The notes under the pieces: model-generated
Told to the model about the DNA's origin: nothing
The model's input: only the letters and a program-made list of their open reading frames with translations
Database searches by the model: none
NCBI GenBank assembly: GCA_003255065.1
Contig: QAOA01005223.1
Span: 322,387 to 386,386 of the forward strand
DNA length: 64,000 nucleotides
Source of the DNA: Cercis canadensis
Taxonomy: Eukaryota > Streptophyta > Magnoliopsida > Fabales > Fabaceae
Direction of reading: 5' to 3'
In this document: one piece after another, positions 19,635 to 30,409 of the stretch
Layout of the letters: each line of letters begins with the position of its first letter
How positions within the stretch are numbered: the stretch's first letter is position 1
Program-made: the position numbers and the translations under genes

Positions 19635-20959
19635 TCACAGATCTTCCTAACTAGGCTAAATTGTAGCCCTAGAAAGAAATTTAGTTCACGATAGAAAAAT
19701 AAAACATAATAGAATAAATTCTAGACATGATTGAAAGGGAAAAAAATAAAACTATGTATTGAAGCTAAGAGTTGCTGTCACCAATCCTTGTCTTGCTCTT
19801 GTGTGCTTTAAAAAATGTCTAGGGAGAGTTGTAGAAGAAGAGAGAGAACTAAAACCTAAAAAATCCCTATTTATACTAATGACATAATCCTAGTTTTATT
19901 AGGAAACAAAAGTTACCACCTAACTAATTCTACTCGGGCGCCACAGCTCTGATGAAACAGCATAGTTGTGCCAACTTTCTGTGTAGGCGTAGGGGCACTT
20001 ACTTTCTAGAACAAGGGGTCTCACACACAGGCAAAGCATTGACGTGCTTCAGAAGCAACGTAGGGGCCCTGAGTTTTTGCTTGATGCATTATCACGTGAG
20101 GGATTAAGCCCTGTGGCGCTGAACACTTGGCGCAAGGATGCTTACTTTCTGCCTCTTTGGTACAACTTGTGCTGTTTCCTTCACTTAAAATTTGACATTT
20201 GTATATTTTAACTCAAACCTACAAATTAACAAAAACACATTATTTAACACTAAAATTACTCAAGAAACCTACAAAATAATAAGCTAAGAGTACCTAAAAG
20301 AATGGATATAAAATCCACTTAACAATACCTCTTAAGACATTTTATGGCAAATGTAAACAACTTGCTCTATCCAGAAACAAAATAAAATAGAATAGCAACA
20401 TATTAATTTTTTTAAAAAAATACAAACAGGTCAGAGTAAAGGATTAAGTAGTGAATATTGGTTGACAGTAAATGATTTATAATTAACTCACAACTTTGAG
20501 TTAATCATGTTGACAATTTAGTCAAAGGAGCTTGATGGCATCACACACACATCAACTTGTTTCCCATAGTAAAAAAAATTGTTCAACCACTAGGGGAATG
20601 CATTCCTTGCAATTCGCTCATTGTATTACTACCACTACAATGTTAAACAACGAAGGGTACTAGCCATACATTTTACCAGGATATAATATCTTAAAGATAC
20701 AACTAATGCCTAGAAAAAATGCAACATGTCCAACAATGCAGTTATGGTAATCTATCAATCATTGTTTATGTATAGAGTAATCAAACCTAATATATCTATC
20801 TGTTAAGCATGAGTGAGGTAATGAACATATGATATGCTATCAACTTGAATTTATTGACAATTGCAAACTAAGCTCTTAAATCAAAAGAAACAAACACAAA
20901 CATTTCATGACTAAAATTGTGATATACCATTGGAAATTTGTATTAAAAATATAACCCAT
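19635..20959. other. Unclassified AT-rich segment replacing the 3' region of copy 1
   Basis: These 1325 bp are absent from copies 2-4 and hold no recognisable gene. On the minus strand TATAAATAGGG (19863-19873 on plus) is followed by a CT-rich run, a promoter-like layout that suggests part of another LTR in minus orientation. The GGCGCC-containing stretch near 19930-20170 is relatively GC-rich. LTR2 follows directly after CCCAT with no polypurine tract. Either a different element replaced the copy 1 end, or this is the pre-insertion flank of the copy 2-4 array. Confidence 0.5.
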
Positions 20960-22278
20960 TGATAACACATTATTTTATACTATTTGTTTCTCTTATACTT
21001 AGTCTTTTAGTGTGTGTTTCTAGTGATTTTTATGGCTTTTAGACATGTTTTGTAGATTTGGACTTGTTGGTGCTTGTAGATTTTAATTGCTTAACTGTTA
21101 AATTCTGGCACTGCTTACGTTTTTCACCATATCTTTTGCTATAGATGTCCAATTGATGTGATTCCAGTTTCGTTGGAAAGCTGACAGAAAATTCCACATT
21201 TCATATGAAGAGCCCAGAAGCTGATTCTCGCGTCTGGACAACTGAAATTCGCGTGCAAGCAGTCCAGATTTTCTGCTCCGCCCAGCACTCCGCCCAGCAT
21301 TGACTGATTCCTTTCCTTAGGGCTGCCTATTGGATCAGAGCATGTTTATTTGGGCCAACATCTGCTTTTTGGGCCAGCACACATGACACTAGGGCTTGAT
21401 CATGTTTTTACCATTAATAATTTAGGAAACTAGGTTTATTTTGTAATTAGGAAACCATTAGGAAACCTAGAGGAGGCAGCCAGCTAGTATATATTCTCAA
21501 GTTGTTGAGGCAAATATACACAATCAGAAGAGATACGAAATTCCTTGAGCTGCTGCTGCCTCCTTTGCTTAGTTCGTTTTTCCCCTTTGCTTTGTGTTCA
21601 AGTCTTCCATGGAAGGCTAAGTTCGTTTGTAATCAATTCAAGAGGAGCCAAACTTGACAATCCAGAGTTCCTGTGCTTCAACCGGGTTTGATTTAATTTA
21701 ATTTGAATTACTGCTTCTCCCCTTCTTCATGTGATTGAATGGTACTTTGATTCCATGAGTTGTATGAATTTAAATCGGTTGATTAGATTCATAACAGTAA
21801 TCAGATTGATAATCATACTTTAAAGGTCTTTAATATATGGTTAACTTGGATAATTCGGTTATTAAATTAATCTGGATTTAGTGATATAGAGCGGTTGCCT
21901 AGAGTCTTAATTCCATGATTAATTGAATCCTGATTGGTAAATCAGTAGGAATTCTAAGTGTTATTGTTAGGGGTTCCAGGTAACACTTAACCAAGAATTA
22001 AATCAGATCTAGGTTATCTTTAGTGAACAAGGATGGATTAGAGTTTGGTTGCCTGCTTGAGTTGATTGCGTTTTCTCTTATTTGATAAATTCAATTTACT
22101 GCTTTCTTAATTCTTAGTATATTGCATTCAACACAAAACCCCCCCTTATTCTGTTCTTGCTTAAGTTCTTAAAAGATTAGTTGTTCTGGTGAATCCTTGG
22201 GAGACGACACTGGTTGCATCCTATACTACAATTTAGTTGCAATTAGTAGTTTAATTTTGTACGGTTCGGCACCCGTCA
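20960..22278 (+). repeat. LTR2 (family A), 1319 bp
   Basis: It starts TGATAACACATTATTTTATAC and ends GGCACCCGTCA, followed by AAATTT and a primer site. The TATA-like TATATAT at 21488-21494 would place the transcription start about 30 bp downstream, so U3 is about 550 bp and R/U5 about 760 bp. It is full length like LTR4 and LTR5 (1318 bp each). Confidence 0.95.
21488..21494 (+). promoter_or_regulatory. TATA-like promoter element of LTR2
   Basis: TATATAT preceded by GGCAGCCAGCTAG is present at the same place in LTR3 (27100), LTR4 (36363) and LTR5 (45656). It is the only convincing TATA box in the LTR and is lacking in truncated LTR1. Confidence 0.6.
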
Positions 22279-22284
22279 AAATTT

Positions 22285-22302
22285 TGGCGCCGTTGTCGGG
22301 GA
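22285..22302 (+). promoter_or_regulatory. Primer binding site, copy 2
   Basis: TGGCGCCGTTGTCGGGGA is the tRNA-Asp-type site with one C-to-T change. It follows LTR2 after AAATTT. Confidence 0.85.
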
Positions 22303-23247
22303 TTTCACCTAACAAATTAATCTTCTTAGAACTCTTTTATTACTATGTTGCTTGCTTACTGTTATTGTTTCTAGCAATTGTTCTTCCTTCATTTTTCCCT
22401 TGTTCTACTTGCTTTCCTATTTTGTTTTCCTAATTTGTTTAGGTTGTCTTTCTCTGTTTAGAGTTTCTGTTTCTGTCTTGTTTTTGATTCTGACCAACTG
22501 GGATTGAGTTGCAAATTAGTGGACAAAGAAATTGCTTTGTGAGAAGCACTGTGAGCTGAACTTTGTGCTATTATTGCCCTTGTTTTGTCTCCTTTGCTGC
22601 TATTCTGTCCCCTTTGCTATCTTAGTTCACTTTTTGGTAAAATTTCTATATTGTGTAAGGTCTGTGATTATTTTTTTTTTTTCTTGCTGTCTTGTTTGCC
22701 TTACTGTTTTAGTTTCCCATTGTGTGAATTCTTGGGCCTATTCCCAAATTTTTCCATGTTTCCCTAGCGTTTTGACTTAAAATTACGATTTTACGGGTCA
22801 AAATTCTGTACAGATTTTTGTTCTCCGATTGACCTGAAACTTGGTCAGTTGAAGGAAAACGAGCTAAAAATCAATAGTCATTGTTATACAATGAGGTCTT
22901 CGTTTTTAAGCCGAATTCCATCGTTTTGACCACTTTTCCAATTTTTTAAAAATTTTTATTTGATTTTTGAGTTTTATTTTCATTTAGCTTTCATCCTGTG
23001 GTGGTAGAATTTTTTTTAAAATGTTTAGATGGGTCAACTAGTGTTATTTTAGTGATTTCATTTAGCTTTCATCCTGTGGTGGTAGAAATTTTTTTAAAAA
23101 TTTTTAGATGGGTCAACTAGTGTTATTTTAGTGTCTTTTTGCTTTTGTTTAGTGCATTTGGCGTGTTTTGATTTTAGTTATTTCCTTTCGCTGTTTTATT
23201 GTTTCTTTTGTCCTTGTGTATTTTGGTGTTTTGTTATCTTTTTACTC
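22303..23247 (+). other. Leader of copy 2
   Basis: The first part matches other family A leaders and then diverges from about 22860. A 78-bp direct duplication covers about 22981-23136 (CATTTAGCTTTCATCCTGTG at 22981 and 23059). A different hairpin, TCATTGT/TAT/ACAATGA, lies at 22878-22894 where copies 1, 3 and 4 have theirs. Confidence 0.75.
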
Positions 23248-24057
23248 ATGTTAGGTTCTCATTCTACTATAAGAGTGAAAAAGGTTGTTGCATCACTTGC
23301 TGATCAATAGAGGATGAAGCATAGCATTGATGAATTATCCTCATTGGTGAGACAGTTCACAATGGCCCAACATCAACAACCAGTCCAATTTTGTGGCATT
23401 TGTCCTAGCACCTCTCATCCTACCAATGCATGCCCTACATTTCCGGATGATGATTATGAATTTCAAGATCCTTTTGTAGCTACATGGCAACAGCCTATAT
23501 ATGATCCATACTTCAATGACTATAACCTTGATTGGAGAGATCATACCAATATGATATATGGCAATGCAGCCTCACCACAACAGTATTGGCAACCGTCAGA
23601 GCAGCCTATACAACAACCAAGTCTAACATGCATAGAACCTGAACCTTCAATTAAGGACTTGGTGAAGCAATTGGCTACTCATACCATTCAGTTCCAGCAA
23701 AGGAGAGAGGTCGCCATGCAAAATTTAAATACCCAAATTGAACTATTGGCATCCTCAGTGAGTCAACTGCAGCCCCAAGGTTCTAAAAAAGTTTCTTTAC
23801 AGAAAATTCTAGACCCAATTGAAAATTCTATGCTAGAACCAATTGAACCTCAATCTACAAACAAGCCACAGACAGCAGAGAAAGCTGTCCCTGATTCAAT
23901 GACCTTAGAATCCGAGAGAGCCACTATGTCCAAGAAGACAGCGGAGGATTTAGTCGAAGAGGTCTACAATGAGTTAGATTTTGAAGACATTAGAATCCGA
24001 GAGAGCCACTATGTCCAAGAAGATAGAGGAGGATTTAGTCGAAGAGGTCTACAATGA
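23248..24057 (+). pseudogene. Shortened gag of copy 2 (start, knuckle, linker)
   Basis: The ATG at 23248 sits where the gag ATG of copies 1, 3 and 4 is expected. About 20 codons later the frame meets TAG at 23308-23310 in ADQ(stop)RMKHS, where relatives read ADQQRVE. From the next ATG (23314) it is open: ELSSLVRQFTM, a CCHC knuckle CGICPSTSHPTNAC, YDPYFNDYNLDWRDH, SIKDLVKQLATHTIQFQQR. This is mid-to-late gag; the capsid core is missing. The end is scrambled by an 85-bp tandem duplication (units at 23905 and 23990) that shifts the frame and makes the last 26 residues artefactual. Confidence 0.8.
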
Positions 24058-24074
24058 GTTAGATTTTGAAGACT
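23905..24074 (+). repeat. 85-bp tandem duplication (frameshifting)
   Basis: TTAGAATCCGAGAGAGCCAC begins at 23905 and again at 23990. Units differ at a few bases. As 85 leaves a remainder of one modulo three, it accounts for the switch of open frame between 24057 and the reading that contains 23981. Confidence 0.93.
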
Positions 24075-25130
24075 CTCGAGAGACAACCCAAAATGAACCT
24101 GACAAGGGTCCTACGGTCTATTCTACACTCTTTCCTACTTTAACACAACCTGATTTTAATTGTGAGCTTGCTGAAAAGTTATTCCAGCATGACCCTAAGC
24201 TTGTAGTTATGGTGCATGCATGTGATGGTTTAAGCACTAATATTAAAGGGTTAGGTGATTTTATGCTTCTTACTTTTTCACATGCTATAACACTAGGTAT
24301 AGATCATGTTAGAACCTTAGTTGCAAGTGAATATTTTAATGTTGGTNGGAATAAGTGCAGGTAATACATGGGCTGTCCAAGCCAACCATAGACCAAGCTA
24401 TTCTTCAAATGGGGAGCAAGAGATGTTGCTATTTGCTAATTCTTTGCAAGAATCTAAGTGTCATCTTGAGCCTTGCATGAAAGTTGCAAGTGAATATTTT
24501 GATGTTGGTGGAATAAGTGCAGGTAATACATGGGCTGTCCAAGTCAACCAAAGACCAAGCTATTCTTCGAATGGGGAGCAAGAGATGTTGCTATTTGCCA
24601 ATTCTTTGCAAGAATCTAAGTGTCATCTTGAGCCTTGCATGAACAACATGTTGCATGACACTAGTGTATTTTGTAAGGATGAGCTTAAGCATGACTGTTA
24701 TAGACTTAGATTTGTAGCATATGATTATTCACTTTCTTTTAAATTTTTATATAGGGACCATGCATGGTTGTATATACTTAACAAGATTTTTCATGTTTCT
24801 CATGTTTTAGGTAGGATTGTAAATTCTTTGCTACACATTTCTCTTGGTGATCTTTTGAATGCTTGCTTTGCTGAATTTTTAAGTCAAGGGCTAAGTTTAG
24901 TTGCTTCTAGTTTTACATTGTTTGCTTCATTATTTCTTTTATGCCTTAATATATTGTTATGCTTTCATGTTATTTATAAGATTTTCAGCTTTGTTTTGTC
25001 TTTTAAGGGCTTTGTGAGAGTGGTCTTTGACCCAGGTATCTTGCTTTGCTTGTTGCAAATAAAGGAAGGAACTTGGTTGCTAACTGATAAAGGAATTCGA
25101 TTCGTGCACGAAGCTATTTTCCTCACTTGA
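23981..25130 (+). pseudogene. Unrecognised C-terminal part of the copy 2 reading frame
   Basis: Two overlapping open readings (to 24364, and 24321-25130) are one frame interrupted by a single ambiguous base, N at 24347. The protein part begins with an acidic EEDLVEEVYNELDFED segment and ELAEKLFQHDPKLVVMVHAC. It contains a 54-residue tandem duplication (NTWAVQ...HLEPCM). It ends with about 45 very hydrophobic residues (LVASSFTLFASLFLLCLNIL and following) and a soluble tail. I recognise no domain; it is not pol. The hydrophobic part could be a membrane segment or merely the result of T-rich DNA. It ends in TGA at 25128-25130. Confidence 0.55.
24320..24643 (+). repeat. 162-bp in-frame tandem duplication
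   Basis: Units begin with GTTGCAAGTGAATATTTT at 24320 and 24483 and end in TGCATGAA at 24481 and 24643. The spacing is 163 with the N and 162 without it (54 codons). Confidence 0.93.
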
Positions 25131-26462
25131 TAATGATGTTTCTTCTCTCTATTTTATTTTACTTGTTCTTGATTGGTGATAACTGTTAAGCTTTTACATT
25201 GAGGACACTGTAAAAATTTAAGTGTGGGGGAGGGATTAGCCTGTTGTGCTGTTTTTATGCTTTCTGTTTTACTGTTTTCAAGTTTCTGTTTCTGTTTTCT
25301 GTTTTCTTTTAGGTTTGCTATTTTTCTGTTTTGTTTTTACAATTTTCTAATTCTTTCCAATTAATTTAAGAGTTGTGAAGAGAATAGGTTGAAGCAATTT
25401 TGATTCTAAAGTGCTACAACATGAGTGGACAATTATCTTGCTTCTTAGATTTAAGTGATATGGCAACAAAATTTGATTTGGATGAGTTGATTCTTGGTAG
25501 TCTTATAAGCTGTGAGGATTTGAGCCATATGTCATGATTCTTTCTTGTGTGTTTTCATCTATCAATTTGATACTCTAGAACTTGTTCTGTTTCTTAGTTG
25601 AGATTACATTTGCACATGCATGCATAGAAGTGATTAAGGCATTCCTTTCTTTGAGAAGCTACTTGACCAAATAGCTAACCTTGATGTTATCCTTTGATTT
25701 CCCTTTTTGAGCCTAATGATCTTTTCTTTCGTGTGTAGCTCATTGCAAGCCTATGTGTAAAACTATGTCCTACCCAACCCTTAGGAATTGCAGAGTATTG
25801 CATTGAATAAAAAAGGAGTAAATTCTTACAAAAACAAAGCATCAAGTTGTGGCTGATTGGTTGTGGCTGAAATTGTTAAGTGTTATGTTTCAAAAAAAAA
25901 AAGAAAAAAATACAGCAGCAACAAAAGAATAAAGTTGTTTTGGGAAAAGAAAAAAAAAATGAGTTGAAGCCCAAAGTCAAGATGCATAAAGTACTTGAAA
26001 TTCTCCATAATTAGATGCTCTTTGTGATTCCTTGGGTGCTTTAGCCATTTTTCCATATTATTGACATCCTTTTACCTTTCCCCATTACAACCCTTTAAAA
26101 GTCCTTTTGATTTGTGTTATGCATGTGACATAGGTAGTGGAGATTGAGAAAGTGAACAAGCTTATGGTAGTGTGATTTTGATAGGATGATGGGAGAGAAA
26201 TACTTACCTTAGACACTTGAGAGAATTGAGAGTATTTATTTATCTTGTGAGAGGCTATCTACTTTGACTCATTCTTATTAAATAAAATTGCCATGTTTTT
26301 GTTCTTTAGTTGTCAAGAGATATTGTTCCATGAGTGTTGCTATTCTTTAAGTTTTAATTGTTTTCTTACCTTAATCTTTGCATTCTTGATTTGATTAGAG
26401 AATTATTTTTCTTATTCTAGTTAGTTTGTTTCTTTTGATTTTGCCCAGGAGTGCAAAAAGCT
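25131..26462 (+). other. 3' region of copy 2
   Basis: About 1.3 kb, closely matching 34441-35820 in copy 3. It has the first purine tract (AAGTGTGGGGGAGGGA at 25220-25235), two poly-A runs near 25890-25960 around ACAGCAGCAACAAAAG, and no open frame. Its retention in an element without pol suggests cis-acting function. Confidence 0.75.
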
Positions 26463-26477
26463 AAGTGTGGAGAAATT
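26463..26477 (+). promoter_or_regulatory. Polypurine tract, copy 2 (altered)
   Basis: AAGTGTGGAGAAATT directly precedes LTR3. Copies 3 and 4 have AAGTGTGGGGGAATT. The G run is interrupted here. Confidence 0.75.
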
Positions 26478-27891
26478 TGATAACACATTATTTTATATTA
26501 TTTGTTTTCCTTATACTTCGTCTTTTAGTGTGTGTTTCTAATGATTTTTATGGCTTTTAGACATGTTTTGTAGATTTGGACTTGTTGGTGCTTGTAGATT
26601 TTAATTGCTTAACTGTTAAATTCTAGCACTGCTTACATTTTTTACCATATCTTTTGCTATAGATGTCCGATTGATGTGATTCCAGTTTCGTTGGAAAGCT
26701 GACATAAAATTAAATTCTGGCACTGCTTACGTTTTTCACCATATATTTTGCTACAGATTTCCGATTGATGTGATTCCAGTTTCGTTGGAAAGCTGACAGA
26801 AAATGCCACATTTCATATGAAGATCCAAGAAGCTGATTCTCATGTCTGGACAACTGAAATTCGCATGCAAGCAGTCCAGATTTTCTGCTCCGCCCAGCAC
26901 TCCGCCCAGCATTGACTGATTCCTTTCCTTAAGGCTGCCTATTGGACCAGAGCATGTTTATTTGGGCCAACATCTGCTTTTTGGGCCAGCACACATGACA
27001 CTAGGGCTTGATCATGTTTTTACCATTAATAATTTAGGTAACTAGGTTTATTTTGTAATTAGGAAACCATTAGGAAACCTAGAGGAGGCAGCCAGCTAGT
27101 ATATATTCTCAAGTTGTTGAGGCAAAACATACACAATCAGAAGAGATACGAAATTCCTTGAGCTGCTGCTGCCTCCTTTGCTTAGTTCGTTTTTCCCCTT
27201 TGCCTTGTGTTCAATTCTTCCATGGAAGGCTAAGTTCATTTGTAATCAATTCAAGAGGAGCCAAACTTGACAATCCAGAGTTCCTGTGCTTCAAAGGGGT
27301 TTGATTTATTTTAATTTGAATTACTGCTTCTCCCCTTCTTCATGTGATTGAATGGTACTTTGATTCCATGAGTTGTATGAATTTAAATCGGTTGATTAGA
27401 TTCATAACAGTAATCAGATTGATAATCATACTTTAAAGGTCTTTAATATATGGTTATCTTGGCTAATTCGGTTATTAAATTAATCTGGACTTAGTGATAT
27501 AGAGCGGTTGCCTAGAGTCTTAATTCCATGATTAATTGAATCCTGATTGGTAAATCAGTAGGAATTCTAAGTGTTATTGTTAGGGGTTCCAGGTAACACT
27601 TAACCAAGAATTAAATCAGATCTAGGTTATCTTTAGTGAACAAGGATGGATTAGAGTTTGGTTGCCTGCTTGAGTTGATTGCGTTTTCTCTTATTTGATA
27701 AATTCAATTTACTGCTTTCTTAATTCTTAGTATATTGCATTCAACACAAAACCCCCCCTTATTCTGTTCTTGCTTAAGTTCTTAAAAGATTAGTTGTTCT
27801 GGTGAATCCTTGGGAGACGACACTGGTTGCATCCTATACTACAATTTAGTTGCAATTAGTAGTTTAATTTTGTACGGTTCGGCACCCGTCA
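26478..27891 (+). repeat. LTR3 (family A), 1414 bp with internal duplication
   Basis: It has the same ends as LTR2. It is about 95 bp longer because a 94-bp segment (TAAATTCT(A/G)GCACTGC... at 26617 and 26711) is tandemly repeated in U3. It is more divergent than LTR2 and LTR4, for example at 27290-27310. TATA-like box at 27100-27106. Confidence 0.93.
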
Positions 27892-27897
27892 AAATTT

Positions 27898-27915
27898 TGG
27901 CGCCGTTGCCGGGGA
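27898..27915 (+). promoter_or_regulatory. Primer binding site, copy 3 (tRNA-Asp)
   Basis: TGGCGCCGTTGCCGGGGA, complementary to the 3' end of plant tRNA-Asp, lies six bases after LTR3. Confidence 0.9.
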
Positions 27916-28796
27916 TTTCACCTAACAAATTAATCTTCTTAGAACTCTTTTATTACTATTTTGCTTGCTTACTGTTATTGTTTCTAGCAATTGTTCTTCC
28001 TTCGTTTTCCCTTTGTTCTACTTGCTTTCCTATTTTGTTTTCCTTATTTGTTTAGGTTGTCTTTCTCTGTTTAGTGTTTCTGTTTCTGTCTTGTTTTTGA
28101 TTCTGACCAACTGGGATTGAGTTGCAAATTAGTGGACAAAGAAATTGCTTTGTGAGAAGCACTGTGAGCTGAACTTTGTGCTATTATTGCCCTTGTTTTG
28201 TCTCCTTTGCTGCTATTCTGTCCCCTTTGCTATCTTAGTTCACTTTTTGGTAAAATTTCTATATTGTGTAAGGTCTGTGATTATTTTTTTTTTTTTTGTT
28301 GTCTTGTTTGCCTTACTGTTTTAGGTTCCCATTGTGTGAATTCTTGTGCCTATTCCCAAATTTTTCCCTGTTTCCCTAGCGTTTTGGCTTGAAATTACGA
28401 TTTTACGGGTCAAAATTCTGTACGTTTATGCTCTGATTGAGCTGAAAATTGGTCAGTTCAAGGAAAACGGTGTGAGAAATATAGCTCAATGCAAAGCATT
28501 GAGCACCACCCTATCTCGGCCAAATTCCATCGTTTAGACCCCTTTTTCAATTTTTTAAGATTTTTTATTTGATTTTTGAGTTTCCTTTTCATCAATATTT
28601 CATGCTGTGGTGGTAGAAAAATTTTTAAAAATGTTTTGTTAGGTCAATTAGTATTATTTTGGTGTCTTTTTGCATTTGTCTAGTGCATTTAGTGTGTTGT
28701 GGTTTTTGCACTTTTCTTTCATTGATTCACTGTTTTACTGTTTTTGTGTGTTCTAGTGTGTTTTAGAGTGTTGTTACCTTTTGATTTGCATAGTGT
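27916..28796 (+). other. Leader of copy 3 with hairpin
   Basis: T-rich and homologous to the leaders of copies 1 and 4. Inverted repeat GCTCAATGC/AAA/GCATTGAGC at 28484-28504. A shorter stem than in copies 1 and 4 because one base is lost at the loop, but pairing is retained. No gene. Confidence 0.8.
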
Positions 28797-30263
28797 ATGA
28801 CTCGGTCCTCTCAATTTGAACTACTTGAAGGTGATTCTGAAATAGAGAGAACCTTGCACACACTTGCTAGGGCACGTAGAACTCCTAATCACATAGAGCA
28901 TAATATGGCTGCCAATGACATTAATCCTGAGGTTGATCTTGCTGCTAATAATGGGGCTGGAAATAATGACATGCATGCTAGGGCTAGGACACTTAAGGAG
29001 TTGGCTGCCCCTGATGATAATTACCAACCTTTGTGTATTCAATATCCTGATGCTAATTTTGAATTGAAGTCTGGATTAATACACTTGCCCCCAAAGTTTC
29101 ATGGACTTCCAGGTGAAGATCCTCACAAGCATTTGAAGGAATTTCACATAGTGTGTTCTACCATGAAGCCTCAATCAATTGAAGAGGAGCACATCAAGCT
29201 TAGGGCTTTTCCCTTTTCATTAGATGGAGCAGCGAAGGATTGGCTATACTTGCAGCCATCCATCATCACATGCTGGAATGACTTGAAGAGGTGCTTTCTT
29301 GAAAGATTCTTCCCTGCCTCAAGAGCTGCTGCCATCCGAAAAGAAATATGTGGCATAAGGCAAAACAGTGGAGAGACACTACATGAGTATTGGGAGAGAT
29401 TCAAGAAACTCTGTGGAAGCTGCCCCCATCATCAAATCAGTGACCAGTTGCTCATCCAATATTTCTACGAAGGACTTCTTCCTATGGATCGAGGCTATGT
29501 GGATGCTGCTTCTGGAGGTGCCTTAGTGGACAAGACCCCTGCAGCTGCAAGAGATTTAATATCCAAAATGTCAGACAATGCACAGCAATTTGGCACAAGG
29601 ATGCTCACCCCAGCTAGAGGAGTGAATGAGGTGCAGATGGCAGATCAACAAAGGGTGGAGACTCGTTTGGAGGAATTGACCTCCTTGGTTAGACAGCTAG
29701 CAATGGGGCACACACCGGTTCAAGCTCATGCCAAGCTATGTGGAATTTGTTCCCTGTCTAATCATCCAACAGATCAATGTCCTACTCTCCAAGACAACAC
29801 TGAAGTAGTGGCTGGAGTCTTTCCTGGCAGACCTTACCAGCAGCCCCGATACGACCCCCACTCCTCCACCTACAACCCTGGTTGGAAAGATCACCCTAAC
29901 AACCCTGGTTGGAGAGATCACCCTAATTTAAGGTATGGAGGAAACTCTGGCCAACCTTACCAGCAGCAGCAACAACAAACGTACCAGCCACAACAGCCTA
30001 GGTACAATGCAAGTTCAAGCAACCAGCAGTACCAAGCACCAATGAAGCAGCCTATGCAGCAAGCTAACAAGCCAGAACCGAGCCTGGAAGACTTAGTGAA
30101 GCAATTGGCAAGTAGCAACATCCAATTCCAACAGAGGACTGAGACTAGCATTCAGAGCTTGGAGACTCAGATAGGTCAACTTGCAAGCACCATTAGTGAG
30201 ATGAAGTCTCAGGTTCTGGAAGTTTACCTTCTCAGACAATCACCAATCCAAGAGGCAATGTGA
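28797..30263 (+). pseudogene. Gag, copy 3 (ends at frameshift)
   Basis: The 488-residue reading starts at the conserved MTRSSQFELLEGD. It has the gag core (WNDLKRCFLERFFP, ETLHEYWERFKKL) and a CCHC knuckle (CGICSLSNHPTDQC). A 27-bp in-frame duplication gives NPGWKDHPN/NPGWRDHPN (about 29877-29920). A one-base loss in a CTCAAGG-type context near 30211 shifts the frame, so the last roughly 18 residues are out of frame and the reading stops at TGA 30261-30263. A 143-bp repeat of the preceding gag segment follows and restarts the correct frame. Confidence 0.88.
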
Positions 30264-30409
30264 GTAAATTCCAACAGAGGACTGAGACTAGCATTCAGAG
30301 CTTGGAGACTAAAATAGGCCAACTTGCAAGCACCATTAGTGAGATGAAGTCTCAAGGTTCTGGTAGTTTACCTTCTCAGACAGTCACCAATCCCAGAGGC
30401 AATGTGAGT
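30124..30409 (+). repeat. 143-bp tandem duplication in gag of copy 3
   Basis: AATTCCAACAGAGGACTGAG occurs at 30124 and 30267; each unit runs to AGAGGCAATGTGAGT. Copies 1 and 4 have one unit only. Confidence 0.92.

Larger units (their letters stand above)
20960..27891 (+). mobile_element. Copy 2: non-autonomous family A derivative
   Basis: It has LTR2, primer site, leader, a gag remnant fused to an unrecognised sequence, the family A 3' region with PPT, and LTR3. Protease, RT, RNase H and integrase are absent. The shared parts (LTR, first roughly 550 bp of leader, 1.3 kb of 3' region) are nearly as similar to copies 3 and 4 as those are to each other, so copy 2 was probably mobilised by autonomous relatives. 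Confidence 0.85.

Noticed and set aside
22285..22302. tRNA gene at the TGGCGCCGTTGCCGGGGA sites
   Set aside because: Only the 3' acceptor-side complement is present and it sits exactly at the LTR junction, so it is a primer site.
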